Below, in pieces: positions 1 to 10,291 of a DNA stretch of 64,000 bases. This DNA is from Anaeramoeba flamelloides (taxonomy: Eukaryota > Metamonada > Anaeramoebidae). A program made the position numbers and the translations under genes. The notes below the pieces were generated by a model. The model made no database searches. It worked only from the letters and a program-made list of their open reading frames with translations, and was not told the origin of the DNA. Location: contig JANTQA010000076.1 in NCBI GenBank assembly GCA_027625915.1, positions 1,798,001-1,862,000 of the forward strand. Direction: 5' to 3'. Position 1 is the first letter of the stretch. Every line of letters starts with the position of its first letter.

Positions 1-48
1 ATGGTTTTTTTTTAAAGAAAAATAAAAATACAAATTTTCGTTGTGGAC

Positions 49-243
49 ATTTCACAATTTTGGACACACCCATTTTTTTTTATTATTTTATTTTTTTTTA
101 TTTTGTTTCAATTTAGAACTTGATCCTTAAAAACATTAATAGTCAGTAACTGAAAAGTGATTTACAAATTAGTTTTCAATAATCGAAAAAATAGATAATT
201 TTTTGTCCAATTTTGATTTTGGGTGTGTCCAAAATCGTGAAAA
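49..243. repeat. Short inverted-repeat element (MITE-like)
   Basis: Two 24-base arms, 49-72 and 220-243, are inverted copies of each other with two mismatches. They share the core TTTTGGACACACCCA. The 147 bases between them are AT-rich and non-coding. The layout fits a small non-autonomous DNA transposon, but the true ends and target duplication cannot be fixed from one copy. The rest of 1-486 shows no gene. Confidence 0.55.
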
Positions 244-486
244 GGGGTTTATATATTGAATCTACATCAGATTAATATTCTTTTTAGGGTCTAAGAATGT
301 TAAATATATATTGTACGTTTTTTTGGGAAGCAATTCTTTTAATCTTTTTCCAAAAATTAATTCCATACTATTTTAATTATTTATATTTTAGAGTAACATT
401 TTTATTAATTTTTTTATAATTGTTCAACTGATATGATTTTATTAAAAATTTATTATTCATAATTTTTGAATTTATTAAAAAACTTA

Positions 487-848
487 CACTGGTCGGAAAA
501 AAATTTCAAGAAATGTCTTAAAAAACAGAGTTTTTTTCGAATTTAGAAAAAAGTATTGGGAATTTGAAAACCTAAGCATGTGAATTTTTTTATTATAGTG
601 TTTTAGTTTCAGATTATAAATAAATACAAATATAGATCAACGGTAAACGGGGGAAAGTATTGTAAAAATTGAAATGTTTGACATACAAGATTTCAATTTT
701 TTGTATCTGTGCTATTAATATACAATTGATCTATAATATTAATTTCTTGTAATTTGAAAATTTAGTAAGATAATAAAAAAATGACCACGCTTTTGTTTTC
801 AAATTTCTTCTACTTTTTTCTAAATTCGAAAAAAAACTCTGTTTTTTA
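487..848 (+). mobile_element. MITE-A, left part (TIR, loop and most of right arm)
   Basis: The element begins CACTGGTCGGAAAAAAATTT directly after a TA at 485-486. Its left arm, to about 571, is inverted again at about 796-847, leaving a loop of about 225 bases, so the element is a foldback. The right arm stops inside its own sequence at 848 and resumes at 17341, where the missing outer part AGACATTTCTTG... ends CCAACCAGTG before a TA (17373-17374). LINE copies occupy the gap. The unbroken element would have been about 400 bp. A TA target and CACTGG-type ends suggest a Tc1/mariner-like non-autonomous element; that superfamily call is an inference. Confidence 0.75.
829..848 (+). repeat. LINE target repeat, left copy
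   Basis: An A-run, then CTCTG, a T-run and A. The same sequence without the G recurs at 10227-10244 between the two LINE copies and at 17322-17340 after the second. The left MITE-A arm contains the matching reverse complement, so this is pre-existing MITE-A sequence that became the LINE target duplication. Confidence 0.7.
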
Positions 849-896
849 TTTTTTTTACATTTTACTTTTTTCAAAATTTTTTTTTAATTTTAGAAA

Positions 897-2285
897 ATGT
901 ATAGAAAGAAGAGAACTTACATCAACATATTGTACTTGAAGGGGGGCTCCCGCAACTTCCAAAGGACAGATGTGAGGATTACTTATCCGAACATCTGGGC
1001 GAAGTTTGGAGCTCAGTAATTCATTACCAACATTTCAAGGTAATGAATTACGTAATGGAAGAAAAAAAAAAAAAAAAATTATTTTTTAAGGGGCGCAGGA
1101 CATTTGAACATGAAGTAGCCAAAACAGGGCCTATGTTCACAAAACTGGAATTCAGCACCACTTGGAAAGCCACAGAAGCATATAATGCACTCTACAATTA
1201 TCCTATTGTCAATGACAATAGGATAATTGAGGTAATATACTCTAATTCAAGCTCTTTATTGAGCATTCTTCCTTATTTAACACCTTATAACCCCTCTGGA
1301 TATAAGGCTTTTAGAGGTTATAAATTGGAATCTCCCGAATCCAATTACTCAGCAAATAAAGACAAAAGTATCCACCGGGGCCCGATTGGGTATACCCCTC
1401 AAAACTCAGGGATAGGGATACACTATAAATATCCCGAAAATTATCATACTGAAGGTGAAAGGCCCTCTCAACAGTCTTACAAAAAAAGAGAGATGAGCAA
1501 AAGAAACCCTCAGAGAAACAATAGGTCAAGAACCTATAGAGAAGAGAACTCTAAAGAAAACCGATTTCAATTGGGAAAAAAAACCCAAATGAGTTATAGA
1601 AATGCGGTTAAATATAACCCTAAAAAAGACTTAGAGAATAAGAAGAAAAAAAACACTCAAAAAAGAGATATATTCTCAAAAAATGCTCTCTTTGTAATAC
1701 AGTCAGTTTCGTTTTTAAGGCACAAACTTTCAACGAAATTTAAGGCACAAAAAAAATCTCAAATTAAGGCACATGATTTCAAATTCTAGTAAAATAATTT
1801 GTGAAAATTAAAATTCTAAAAAATTGTGCTTTAATTTGAGATTTTTATTGTGCCTTAAATTCCGTTGAAAGTTTGTGCCTTAAATGTGAAACTGACTGTA
1901 GATAAAAAAGAGAATATTCTAGAAACAACAGAAATAAAAAATATTGAGAAACACTTCATGAGTTTCAACCCCAGTAAAATTGAAAAAAAAAAACTCAAAA
2001 ACAGGGAAAAATTATTTTATTGTTTATTTTAAAAATGAGAGAATGAGAAATAGGGCCCTCATAATGAAGGACACTATAATAAATAATACAACAATCATAG
2101 TCAAAAAAGCTCTAAAAAAATCACTCAAAAATAAAAAAAATAATAACCCTAACTCAAAAGAAAGAAAAATAAAAACAATTGAAGAAATATCTCAAACAAT
2201 AAAAGATATCAAAAAAGAACAAGAAGAAAGTTTAAAAATAATTCAAGAAAAAATAAAAAAACTAAAAGAAGAGAAAAAAAAATAA
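897..2285 (+). pseudogene. LINE copy 1 ORF1, broken
   Basis: The first ATG of the element (897) starts MYRKKRTY as in copy 2, but one G is missing from a G-run near 942, which shifts the frame. The main readable segment begins near 1043 and runs to 1699, where MITE-B enters. After the MITE (from 1901) the frame continues into the RRM-like part and then a Lys-rich tail to 2285. Copy 2 preserves the same protein better (10292-11394). Confidence 0.75.
1700..1898 (+). mobile_element. MITE-B copy 1 in LINE copy 1 ORF1
   Basis: 199 bp, TIR CAGTCAGTTTCGTTTTTAAG, flanked by TA at 1698-1699 and 1899-1900. The empty site in LINE copy 2 near 11099-11100 reads TTTGTAATAGGTAAA, confirming a TA duplication. 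The two arms are almost complete inverted copies, so the transcript would fold into one long hairpin. Confidence 0.93.
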
Positions 2286-2353
2286 ATAAAGATTCACAAA
2301 AAGAACTAAAAAGACTACTCAAAGATAAAATAAAACTAAAATTAGAGGTAGAA

Positions 2354-3205
2354 ATGGGTATAAACATACAACCCAATCCTGACCTAAATAATGATCAAAA
2401 AAATAAAAACGAGAATAAAATTGAGAATCTCGAAAAAAATAAAGAAACTGAATTGAATAAAGAGGAAAATACTCAAGAAATAAAACCAGACAGTCTAGAT
2501 AAACAACTAATACAAAAGGATCAAAACAAAAAAAATGAAAACTTAGAAAACAAAAACACAAAAAATGAAAAATTAGAAAAAAAAAATCGAAAAAATGAAA
2601 AACCAGAAAAAAACGAAAAAAATGAAAAGTCAAAAAAAAACCTAAAAAAAAACACAAAAAAACAAAAAACCAGAAAAAAAAAAACAAAATAAAAATTCAA
2701 AAAAAGAAAAAATCTCTAAAACTAAAAAAAGGTATAACTCTCGATCAAAGTGACACAGAGGAATCAAACCTTAATTAAAAATCAGGAAAACTTGATATAA
2801 CAGACCCTCTTTGCGGCGGAAGCTCAAACCCACGAGGAGGAACATCTGCTACACCAAAACCTGATTTGGGGGATTCCACTCTTACCGATGAACTGAATTC
2901 CGAAGTTCAGAGAGTGGACAGCGAATTAAGTGTAATAAAGGGAAAAAATCACTGGATCAAAAGGAAAAAGAAAAAGAAAAAGAAAAGAAGAATGAAAAGA
3001 AAAAAACAATAGAAGGGAAAAAATGAAAAATTCAGAAAACGAATCCAAGGTTAAATTGCAAAGAAGAGGAGAACAAAAAAGAGTGGTAATAAGCCCAGAT
3101 TCAGAATACTCAACATCAGAATCTGAACTAGAGAGTCACTCGGATACATCAGAATCCTCAAACTCCTCAAAATCTGAAGAGAGTATAAACTCCTCAGACT
3201 CCTTA
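2354..3205 (+). pseudogene. LINE copy 1 Lys/Asn/Glu-rich segment, broken
   Basis: Low-complexity coding-like sequence homologous to copy 2 11602-12412: Lys/Asn/Glu-rich 2354-2692, then a better preserved stretch with LTDELNSEVQRVDSELSVIK-like sequence and a Ser/Glu-rich tail. The frame is interrupted in A-runs. It ends at the MITE-B at 3206. No known domain is recognised. Confidence 0.55.
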
Positions 3206-3406
3206 CAGTCAGTTTCACTTTTAAGGCACAAACTTTCAACGGAATTTAAGGCACAATAAAAATCTCAAATTAAGGCACAAAATTTGGAATTTGTTTTTTT
3301 TTTACAATTTATTTTTACTAGAATTTGAATTTTGTGCCTTAATTTGAGATTTTTATTGTGCCTTAAATTTCGTTGAAAGTTTCTACCTTAAAAGTGAAAC
3401 TGACTG
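3206..3406 (+). mobile_element. MITE-B copy 2, at a LINE deletion junction
   Basis: 201 bp, flanked by TA at 3204-3205 and 3407-3408. The left flank corresponds to LINE copy 2 near 12380, but the right flank (ACGATAAG) corresponds to 12847. Sequence equivalent to copy 2 12527-12845 is therefore missing from copy 1, as expected if two MITE-B copies recombined. Confidence 0.9.
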
Positions 3407-3648
3407 TAACGATAAGAACCAATATGTAGACGAAATGGTGTGCTACTATTTCGATCGTTTCAATGAAATCACCTGAAAGGGGAAGCGGAATATTGAAAAG
3501 AAAAAAAAAATCAAAAAAATATCAATAGATAACTGGGGGGGCTATTGATATTAACAACAATCAAACCCCCAAAGAAGAGATTTTACTGGGATCATTAATT
3601 CAAACAGATGAAAACCCAGAAAAATCTCAAAATCTTCTAAACTCTCTA

Positions 3649-5399
3649 CACTAGTCGGAATTGAAAATCAAGGATCTGGAAATTTTTTTCGCATAAATAA
3701 TCTCATTTTTATTTGGAGATTTCATTTTTGATGTCCATAGCTCTCTAGAACCTTTATTTAAGGATATATTGCCCATTTTTAATTTTTACTTTCAAAAAAT
3801 TTAATTGGGATATTTTTTTGATATATTGGCAAATAAATATAGAAATTAAGGATCCCATCAAAAATGAAAATTAAAATTTGTTTTTAAATATTTTTAGTAG
3901 GATCTTTCATAAGTTTAAACTCAATTTTAAGAATATTTTTTTTTGAAAAATAAAAAAAAAATTTTTTTAATAGTAAACATTAGTAAATTATATTTTGACT
4001 AAAACTTCTACTCTCTCTACTGAAAAAAATATATTTTTTTTCAGATGTTACCAGAAAATTGGTACTTAATTAATTGGTGTTCTTTCAAAAAAAAAATTTC
4101 TAACAAAATTCAAATTAAACTCAGCTTGTAAACTCAGATACTTTAAATGATCTAGTTTAAGAAATTTTAAAAAAAAAAAAAAATAAGAAATTTTTTGATA
4201 CTACCAGATCTCGAACTCGTGACATTAGATTTTTTTACTCTAGATCTGGCGCTCTACCGTTGAGACATTAGACTATTTGTTGTAAATTGAAAATATTTTT
4301 TTCTTCAAAATTGATTTTTTTAAAATTTTTAAACAAGTAATATAACCAAAAAAATTTACAATTTTCCTAAGTTTTTAATTTAAAAAAAAAATTCTTTTTT
4401 TTAAAACTACTTTTTTCTATTAACATTAATAATATAAAAGAAAAATCTGATAGGAAAAAAAATTTTTTTTTAAAATTTTAAAAAAAATTATTAAAAATTT
4501 TTTATATATAAAAATTTCAATTTTTTTAAAATTTCCAAAAAAAAATTTTTTTATATAAAAAATATTCTTTCAAATTTTTATAATGAAAAAAATATTATTT
4601 GAGTTTAATAATAAAGATTTTTTAATAAAATAATTTTTTTTCTAATATTTTTTAATAAATTATTATAAAAAAATTATAAAATTTTTTTTTTTTATTTTTT
4701 CTTAAAAAAATGATAAATCAAAAAAATAACCAAAATAAAATTTTTGAAAATAATATTTTTATATATAAATTATTTTATAAAATAGATTCAAATAAAATAT
4801 TTGTAAATTTTTATATATAAAATTTGCTTTTAATATTTTTATTTTTTTTCTATTTTTATAATAATTTTATTTAAATATATATGAAACGAATATCATCAAT
4901 TAAGACTGTATAATTAAAATTAAAATAAAAAAAAATTTTTTTTAGGTATATATAAATTATTTTTAAAATTTGAAATAATATATAAGTATTATTTTTTTTA
5001 TTATTTATAATATATATGACCAAAAAAAAATTTTTTTTTCAAATATGTTTACAAAAAAAATTTAAAAAGTATTTTTTATTTTTTGGCCTTGGGCCCAAAA
5101 ATTTTACCAAAAATAATTTTTTTATAAAATTTTACTCTAGTGGGAACAATTTAAAATTATCTAAAAAATATATTTTTTTCTAATTTTGCACAAATAAAAA
5201 AATAAAAATTTCAAAAATAAAAAATTATTTTTTTTTTTTTGAAAAAAATGAAAATGGGAAATAGCTTATAAAATGTAGAAGATAGAATACTCTAAATTTC
5301 AAAAATCAAATATTTAGAGTATTTTTGATGGTTTAGGTAAAATAATTTACCATATTTCTCAATATTTTAAAAAAATTGATTTTTCAATTTATACTTGTG
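3649..5399 (+). mobile_element. MITE-C, 1.75 kb TA-flanked element in LINE copy 1
   Basis: The insert begins CACTAGTCGGAATTGAAAA and ends in sequence whose reverse complement is CACAAGTATAAATTGAAAAA, so the terminal repeats are short and imperfect. TA flanks it at 3647-3648 and 5400-5401. LINE copy 2 has the empty site CTCTCTAAAACTT at 13211-13223. The interior is AT-rich and carries no transposase-like reading frame, so it is non-autonomous. Its first bases resemble MITE-A (CACTGGTCGG), suggesting the same superfamily. A tRNA-like sequence lies at 4199-4276. Confidence 0.85.
4199..4276 (-). other. Degenerate tRNA-like sequence inside MITE-C
   Basis: On the minus strand, TGTCTCAACGGTAGAGCG matches the D-arm/A-box of a tRNA and CACGAGTTCGAGAT matches the T-loop/B-box, at normal spacing. 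The D-stem keeps three pairs. The T-stem no longer pairs and the anticodon arm contains a run of As, so a functional tRNA is unlikely. It could be a tRNA pseudogene or the head of a tRNA-derived SINE. The anticodon cannot be called safely. Confidence 0.45.
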
Positions 5400-5401
5400 T
5401 A

Positions 5402-5722
5402 AAACTTAAAAAAAAGAGAGGAAATATACAGAAACAAAGAAGATTTTATTAAATGGTACAGAACAGATTTCGAAAACCCCTTAGGACAACCAATTATTTT
5501 TAAGATTGAATCTAACAGGGGAGAAAGAATCGTGGAACATTCCAAAAACAAAAGGATTTTTAGAAAACTGAAAAAAATCCACAAAAATGAAATAAAAAAA
5601 TGGAAGATAACAACCATAAACTGTCACCAACTGAGAGAATGGCTTTCACAAACGATCAAATATTCATATTTTCGTACCTATGAAACCAGACAAACAGCAA
5701 GATATAGGGACAAAAAATACTA
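5402..5722 (+). pseudogene. LINE copy 1 ORF2 N-terminal region
   Basis: A readable segment resuming right after MITE-C: Lys/Arg-rich, containing EEIYRNKEDFIKWYRTDFEN and RIFRKLKK. It matches copy 2 from 13250 on and precedes the endonuclease. It is cut by MITE-B at 5723. No known domain is recognised. Confidence 0.6.
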
Positions 5723-5899
5723 CAGTCAGTTTCACTTTTAAGGCACAAACTTTCAACGAAATTTAAGGCACAAAATTCAAATTCTAGTAAAATAAATTGT
5801 AAAAAAAAAAAAAAATTACAAATTTTGTGCCTTAATTTGAGATTTTTTTGTGTCATAAATTCCGTTGGAGTGTTTGTGCCTTAAAAGTGAAACTGACTG
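5723..5899 (+). mobile_element. MITE-B copy 3
   Basis: 177 bp, flanked by TA at 5721-5722 and 5900-5901. The matching site in LINE copy 2 (13576-13594) is not clean: it has no MITE but an extra in-frame T-rich 15 bases, which could be an excision or repair scar. Confidence 0.92.
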
Positions 5900-6289
5900 T
5901 ATAGGAAGAAATATCCAAAAAAAGATAAACTTCGAAAACTATTCAGAAACATCTACAACTACACAGTTGAGGAAATCAAGAAAAATCTCAAGATCTCTTT
6001 TACCCATAGCAAAAAAATAGTTAAATATGGGAAAATATGAACATACGAAGACAAAAACTTCGGATGTATTAGGAAAGTGGGAAGAAGAAACAAACTTATC
6101 TCCAAAACCACAGAAAAATTCCTATCTATTTTAGAGATCTTCTCAATAATTAATAATCCTATACCTTTAAGGATATTAAGAAGAGGAGAGAATGAAATAG
6201 AAATTTGGGATGATTCCATCAAAATTAATGAATATCAAGAAATATTCATTAAGAAGACTCAAACAATAAACCAAAATATCAAAATGCTA

Positions 6290-6486
6290 CAGTCAGTTTC
6301 ACTTTTAAGGCACAAACTTTCAACGAAGTTTAAGGCACAAAAAAATCTCAAATTAAAGCACAAAATTTGTAATTTTTTTTTTTTGCAATTTATTTTACTA
6401 GAATCTGAATTTTGTGCCTTAATTTGAGATTTTTTTTGTGCCTTAAATTTTGTTGAAAGTTTGTGCCTTAAAAGTGAAACTGACTG
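6290..6486 (+). mobile_element. MITE-B copy 4
   Basis: 197 bp, flanked by TA at 6288-6289 and 6487-6488. Copy 2 has the exact empty site AAATGCTAAAATATGACC near 13974-13991. Confidence 0.95.
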
Positions 6487-6603
6487 TAAAATATGACCAA
6501 AATAAAATCCCTAAATTCATATCCAGAGGAAACACCCCACAAATTCAAAGCGAAATTTACCTAAAAATCGCAACATTCAATGTGGGAGGATTAGGAAATG
6601 ATA

Positions 6604-6800
6604 CAGTCAGTTTCACTTTTAAGGCACAAACTTTCAACGAAATTTAAGGCACAATAAAAATCTCAAATTAAAGCACAACATTTGGATTCAAGTAAAATAA
6701 ATTGTAAAAAAAAAAAATTCCAAATTTTGTGCCTTAATTTGAGATTTTTTTGTGCCTTAAATTTCGTTGAAAGTTTGTGCCTTAAAAGTGAAACTGACTG
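6604..6800 (+). mobile_element. MITE-B copy 5
   Basis: 197 bp, flanked by TA at 6602-6603 and 6801-6802. Copy 2 has the exact empty site GGAAATGATATCAAAAC near 14088-14104. The insertion splits the EEP domain just after ATFNVGGLGND. Confidence 0.95.
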
Positions 6801-6802
6801 TA

Positions 6803-7678
6803 TCAAAACAGAAGCAATGGAAATGTTCCTTTACCAAAATAACATTGACATTGCCCTAATTAAAGAGACTAGGAAAAATAGCTCTGTATACTTAAGGAAA
6901 TACAGAGCAATCTCTAAAAAATCATATGGCTCAAAGGGTAATAAAGGAGGTCTAGCAATTTTATTTAAACCGTTCCTGAAACTTTTCATTACAGAAAAGC
7001 TAATAGACCACGAAGACATAATGGGGATCAATCTAAATGATCTTTCAATAGTAAATTGCTATGGAAGACAAAGAGGCCCAGAAGGAAAGATAGACTTTCC
7101 TGAAATCTTTAAAAACAAATTAAAAAACATTTGCGCAAACTGGAAAATACGCAAAATTCTCATAGCAGGAGATTTCAATCTAAGTAATGAACAACTAGAT
7201 GAAATACCCCAAATAGAGAATAATAATTTTAAAATTCGAAAAAATGAAAAACCCTCAAGAAAAAGAAACATTGACCATATAATATCAAAAAACATACAAT
7301 TCAAGACAAAAATAAATAAATGTATCACATCACCACTGATACCTAAAGAAAAACAAAAAATGAAAATAAAAAATAATCAAAAAAAAAATAAATAAAGAAA
7401 AAATTGATATGGTAAGACTCTCAGACCACAAAATGGTCATTAATAAAATAAAAATTGAAAAAGACCTAGAGATCAAACAGATCTACTCATGTAGAGAAGA
7501 GTCAAAATTTCAAGAAGAATTTATATTATACTTCAAAGATAAAGAACTCAGCGAAAAAAACTTCTCAAATTTTAAAAAAAAATTTACAAAAACCATTCAT
7601 ATCATTCAGGACTTTAAGTATGAAGACTACATTACAATCCAAAGAATGATAGAATTTATATCCAAACCCATACACTAA
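6803..7678 (+). pseudogene. LINE copy 1 endonuclease (EEP) region, broken
   Basis: An apurinic-type endonuclease/exonuclease/phosphatase domain that would nick the target to prime reverse transcription. Visible motifs after the MITE are IDIALIKETR (catalytic Glu region), AGDFNLS, RNIDHII and the terminal LSDHKMV. The first motif, ATFNVGGLGND, lies before the MITE at 6569-6601. The frame shifts in an A-run near 7385 and again near 7680. Copy 2 keeps this domain in one frame (13295-15007). Confidence 0.85.
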
Positions 7679-7797
7679 AAAAACAATCACCAGAGAAAAA
7701 AAAATTGGAATAAAATTCTGAAAAAAATTAATTCAGAATTTAGACTAATATAAACTGGTGGAAACACTACAATAGAATCAGAGGAAACAGCCTCAAA

Positions 7798-9249
7798 ATG
7801 ATCAAAAATAATCCTAAAATGGAATATGAGTATCAAGCTCATATTGACTCCATTAAGAAAGAGATCAGCAAAAAATTCCTAAAAGAAATTCAAGAAACCA
7901 AAAATTTCTTTAGTAATGAAGGATCCTCTAATACATACTTTGAAAAAAAAGAAATAGAAGAACAAATAAAATGGATAAAAAACAAATCAGTCAAACAATT
8001 TGACAAAATATATCTATATAAAAAAGATTCGAGAAAAAAAGAGGATAAAGAATACCAAGAAAATTACTCCCAAATTATAGATACTCTTCAAAGAATATTT
8101 CAAAACTGGATCAAAAACCCAGAAAGGAATAACCTAAAATATATAAAAGAGAGAGATCTTCTCTTTTTACATAAGAAAGGAGACGAAGGAATAACTCTCA
8201 ATTATAGACCAATTTCAATTAATAATGCTCTGGCAAGGATTTTCTTAAAATTTGTCTACAAGAGAATCGAACGATCATGGGAACATTTTACCCCAGCTCA
8301 ATTCGGTTTCAGGAAACAATTTGACACTAGGATTGCAGTCAAAAATTTCTTTAAAAAATTCAAAGAAGAAAAAGGGAAAAGAAAATCAGGCCACACATGG
8401 GCAGTAACTATTGACCTTGCCAAATGTTTCGACTCAGTCCCTCATAGACTAATTGTCGAAACAGCCCCAAAATTCATTAAAGACCCTCTAATTAGGGAAT
8501 TTATCAAGCAATACTATGCTGGGGATGGAACTGGGGTATACCAGGGAGATCCATTATCCCCTATCATTTTTGCATATATAAGTCATTTTATATTGCAAAA
8601 AATACAACCGCACGCTATACACACTCAAATGTATGCAGGTGATCTAATTCTTATAATGGAAGGAATATCCGAAAAGAAAATAGACGGGCAATTAAAAAGC
8701 AGCATCTACCCCATTATAGAAAAATATGGTCTTACAGTAAATGACACTAAGACCGAAAAAGTAACAGCTTTAAAAAAGATAAAATATTTAGGTATATGGC
8801 TTAATAAGAAAGAGCAAATTAAGAAAAACCTATTGAAGGCCAAAGATAATTACCAAAAGTATATATACATATATGCCAACGGGACTTTATCGAATGCCCT
8901 CAAAATACAACTATTTAAAGCAGTAATACTACCCCAAGTACTATATGGTTTAGATATCTTTAATCTAACCCAAACAGATTACAATGAGATTGATACTTGG
9001 GTCAACAAAAGACTTATAAAAATTATCAAAATACAACGGGGCACTCCCACTGACATTCTAAAATGGGAGACCAGAACTGAGCCCACTTCTCACATGATCC
9101 TTTCAAGGAAGGCTAATTTCATTAAGAAATTAAAGTTTTTAGAACTGGATCATCTAGTCGAAGACCTCCAACTAGATGTAATTGAAGGTATAGATTGGGA
9201 AAAAATGGGGGAAAAAGAGATCAAAAAAAACTCCATCAAACTCACATAA
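7798..9249 (+). pseudogene. LINE copy 1 reverse transcriptase
   Basis: A 483-codon open stretch with the non-LTR reverse transcriptase blocks: YRPISINNALARIFLKF, AQFGFRK, motif A VTIDLAKCFDSVPH, motif B YQGDPLSPIIF and motif C YAGDLILI. Motif C normally reads YADD, so the first catalytic Asp is Gly here (8632-8643). Copy 2 has the same change. The thumb and C-terminal part follow; the frame shifts near 9235 and the Cys/His knuckle (CCKKKVDDVGHF..EC) continues to about 9530 in another frame before MITE-B at 9588. Confidence 0.9.
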
Positions 9250-9587
9250 AATCGATACAAGACAAAGTAGATTCATCCAAGGAGGAAGAAAATTGGAAAT
9301 TAAAGAAATATCTCAAAATCAGCCAATTTCCAGAAAACTTCAGCGAAAAACAACCCTATTTAAACTGGCGATCATCTACTACCCTATTCAAACTCAAATC
9401 ATTCTGCAATGGATTGAACAGGTATACATACAAGTGGTAAAAAGGAGTAGACTCAAAAATCTACCCATGTTGTAAAAAAAAAGTAGACGATGTCGGCCAT
9501 TTCATCTGGGAATGTAAAAAATACGAAAGAGACAGAAGAGATTGGAAAAAACAAATCAAAGAGAACAAAATTTTTGATTATAACATT

Positions 9588-9785
9588 CAGTCAGTTTCAC
9601 TATTAAGGCACAAACTTTCAACGAAATTTAAGGCACAAAAAAATCTCAAATTAAAGCACAATTTTTTGGAATTTTAATTTTCACAAATTATTTTACTAGA
9701 ATTTGAATTTTGTGCCTTAATTTGAGATTTTTTTTTGTGCCTTAGATTTTGTTGAAAGTTTGTGTCTTAAAAGTGAAACTGACTG
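9588..9785 (+). mobile_element. MITE-B copy 6, near the LINE copy 1 3' end
   Basis: 198 bp, TA at 9786-9787 on the right; the left TA has become TT (9586-9587). Copy 2 has the empty site TATAACATAATAATC near 16880-16894. Confidence 0.93.
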
Positions 9786-10226
9786 TAATAATCAAGAAGG
9801 ACACAGACACATTACTGAGAATTATGAACCAAAAAGAAATCTATGACCCTACAATAGACTACTTTTTGACTAATATGACTCAACATGCAATCAAGAAAAA
9901 GGAACTCAAAGCAAATAAAACTTAAGAGTAAACCTTCCAAAAAACTCTAAACTGCTCAATTCACTATATTTTTTACTTATTTTACCCTTCTTCATTTATT
10001 TATTTCTTTATTCTTCATTTTTTTGTCCTATCTTTATTTTTTTTAACTCTTCTCTTTCTTTTTCACTTCTTTTTTTTTCATTTAGAAAACTAAATTAGGA
10101 TTAAAATACTCCCAATGACTGTGTCTTTTAGATACTCTTTGAATTGGAAGTCTCAAATTTAGTCACTTCAAAATTCTCTCTTTAACAGATTAGATGAAAT
10201 TATTGTCTAACCCTTAACAATAAATC

Positions 10227-10244
10227 AAAAAACTCTTTTTTTTA
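10227..10244 (+). repeat. LINE target repeat, middle copy
   Basis: An A-run, CTCT, a T-run and A, separating the 3' end of LINE copy 1 from the 5' end of copy 2. It matches the flanks at 829-848 and 17322-17340. Confidence 0.65.
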
Positions 10245-10291
10245 TTTTTTTACATTTTACTTTTTCCAAAATTTTTTTTTAATTTTAGAAA

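Larger units (their letters stand above)
849..10226 (+). mobile_element. LINE copy 1 (non-LTR retrotransposon, interrupted)
   Basis: A non-LTR retrotransposon with ORF1 (RRM-like), a Lys/Glu-rich segment, an endonuclease/exonuclease/phosphatase (EEP) domain, a reverse transcriptase and a C-terminal Cys/His knuckle. It has no terminal repeats and ends in AATAAATC plus an A-run. It lines up end to end with copy 2 (10245-17321). The 9.4 kb length is inflated by six MITE-B insertions (1700, 3206, 5723, 6290, 6604, 9588) and MITE-C (3649-5399). It also lacks about 320 bp of unique sequence that copy 2 has at 12527-12845. Reading frames are broken several times, mostly at A-runs. APE-type endonuclease and RVT knuckle place it among the APE-bearing LINE clades (L1/Tx1/I group); I cannot resolve the clade. 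Confidence 0.9.

Noticed and set aside
1700-9785. Spaced identical repeats that could suggest a CRISPR-like array
   Set aside because: Repeats are about 200 bp palindromes with TA duplications at unequal distances; they are MITEs in a eukaryotic LINE.
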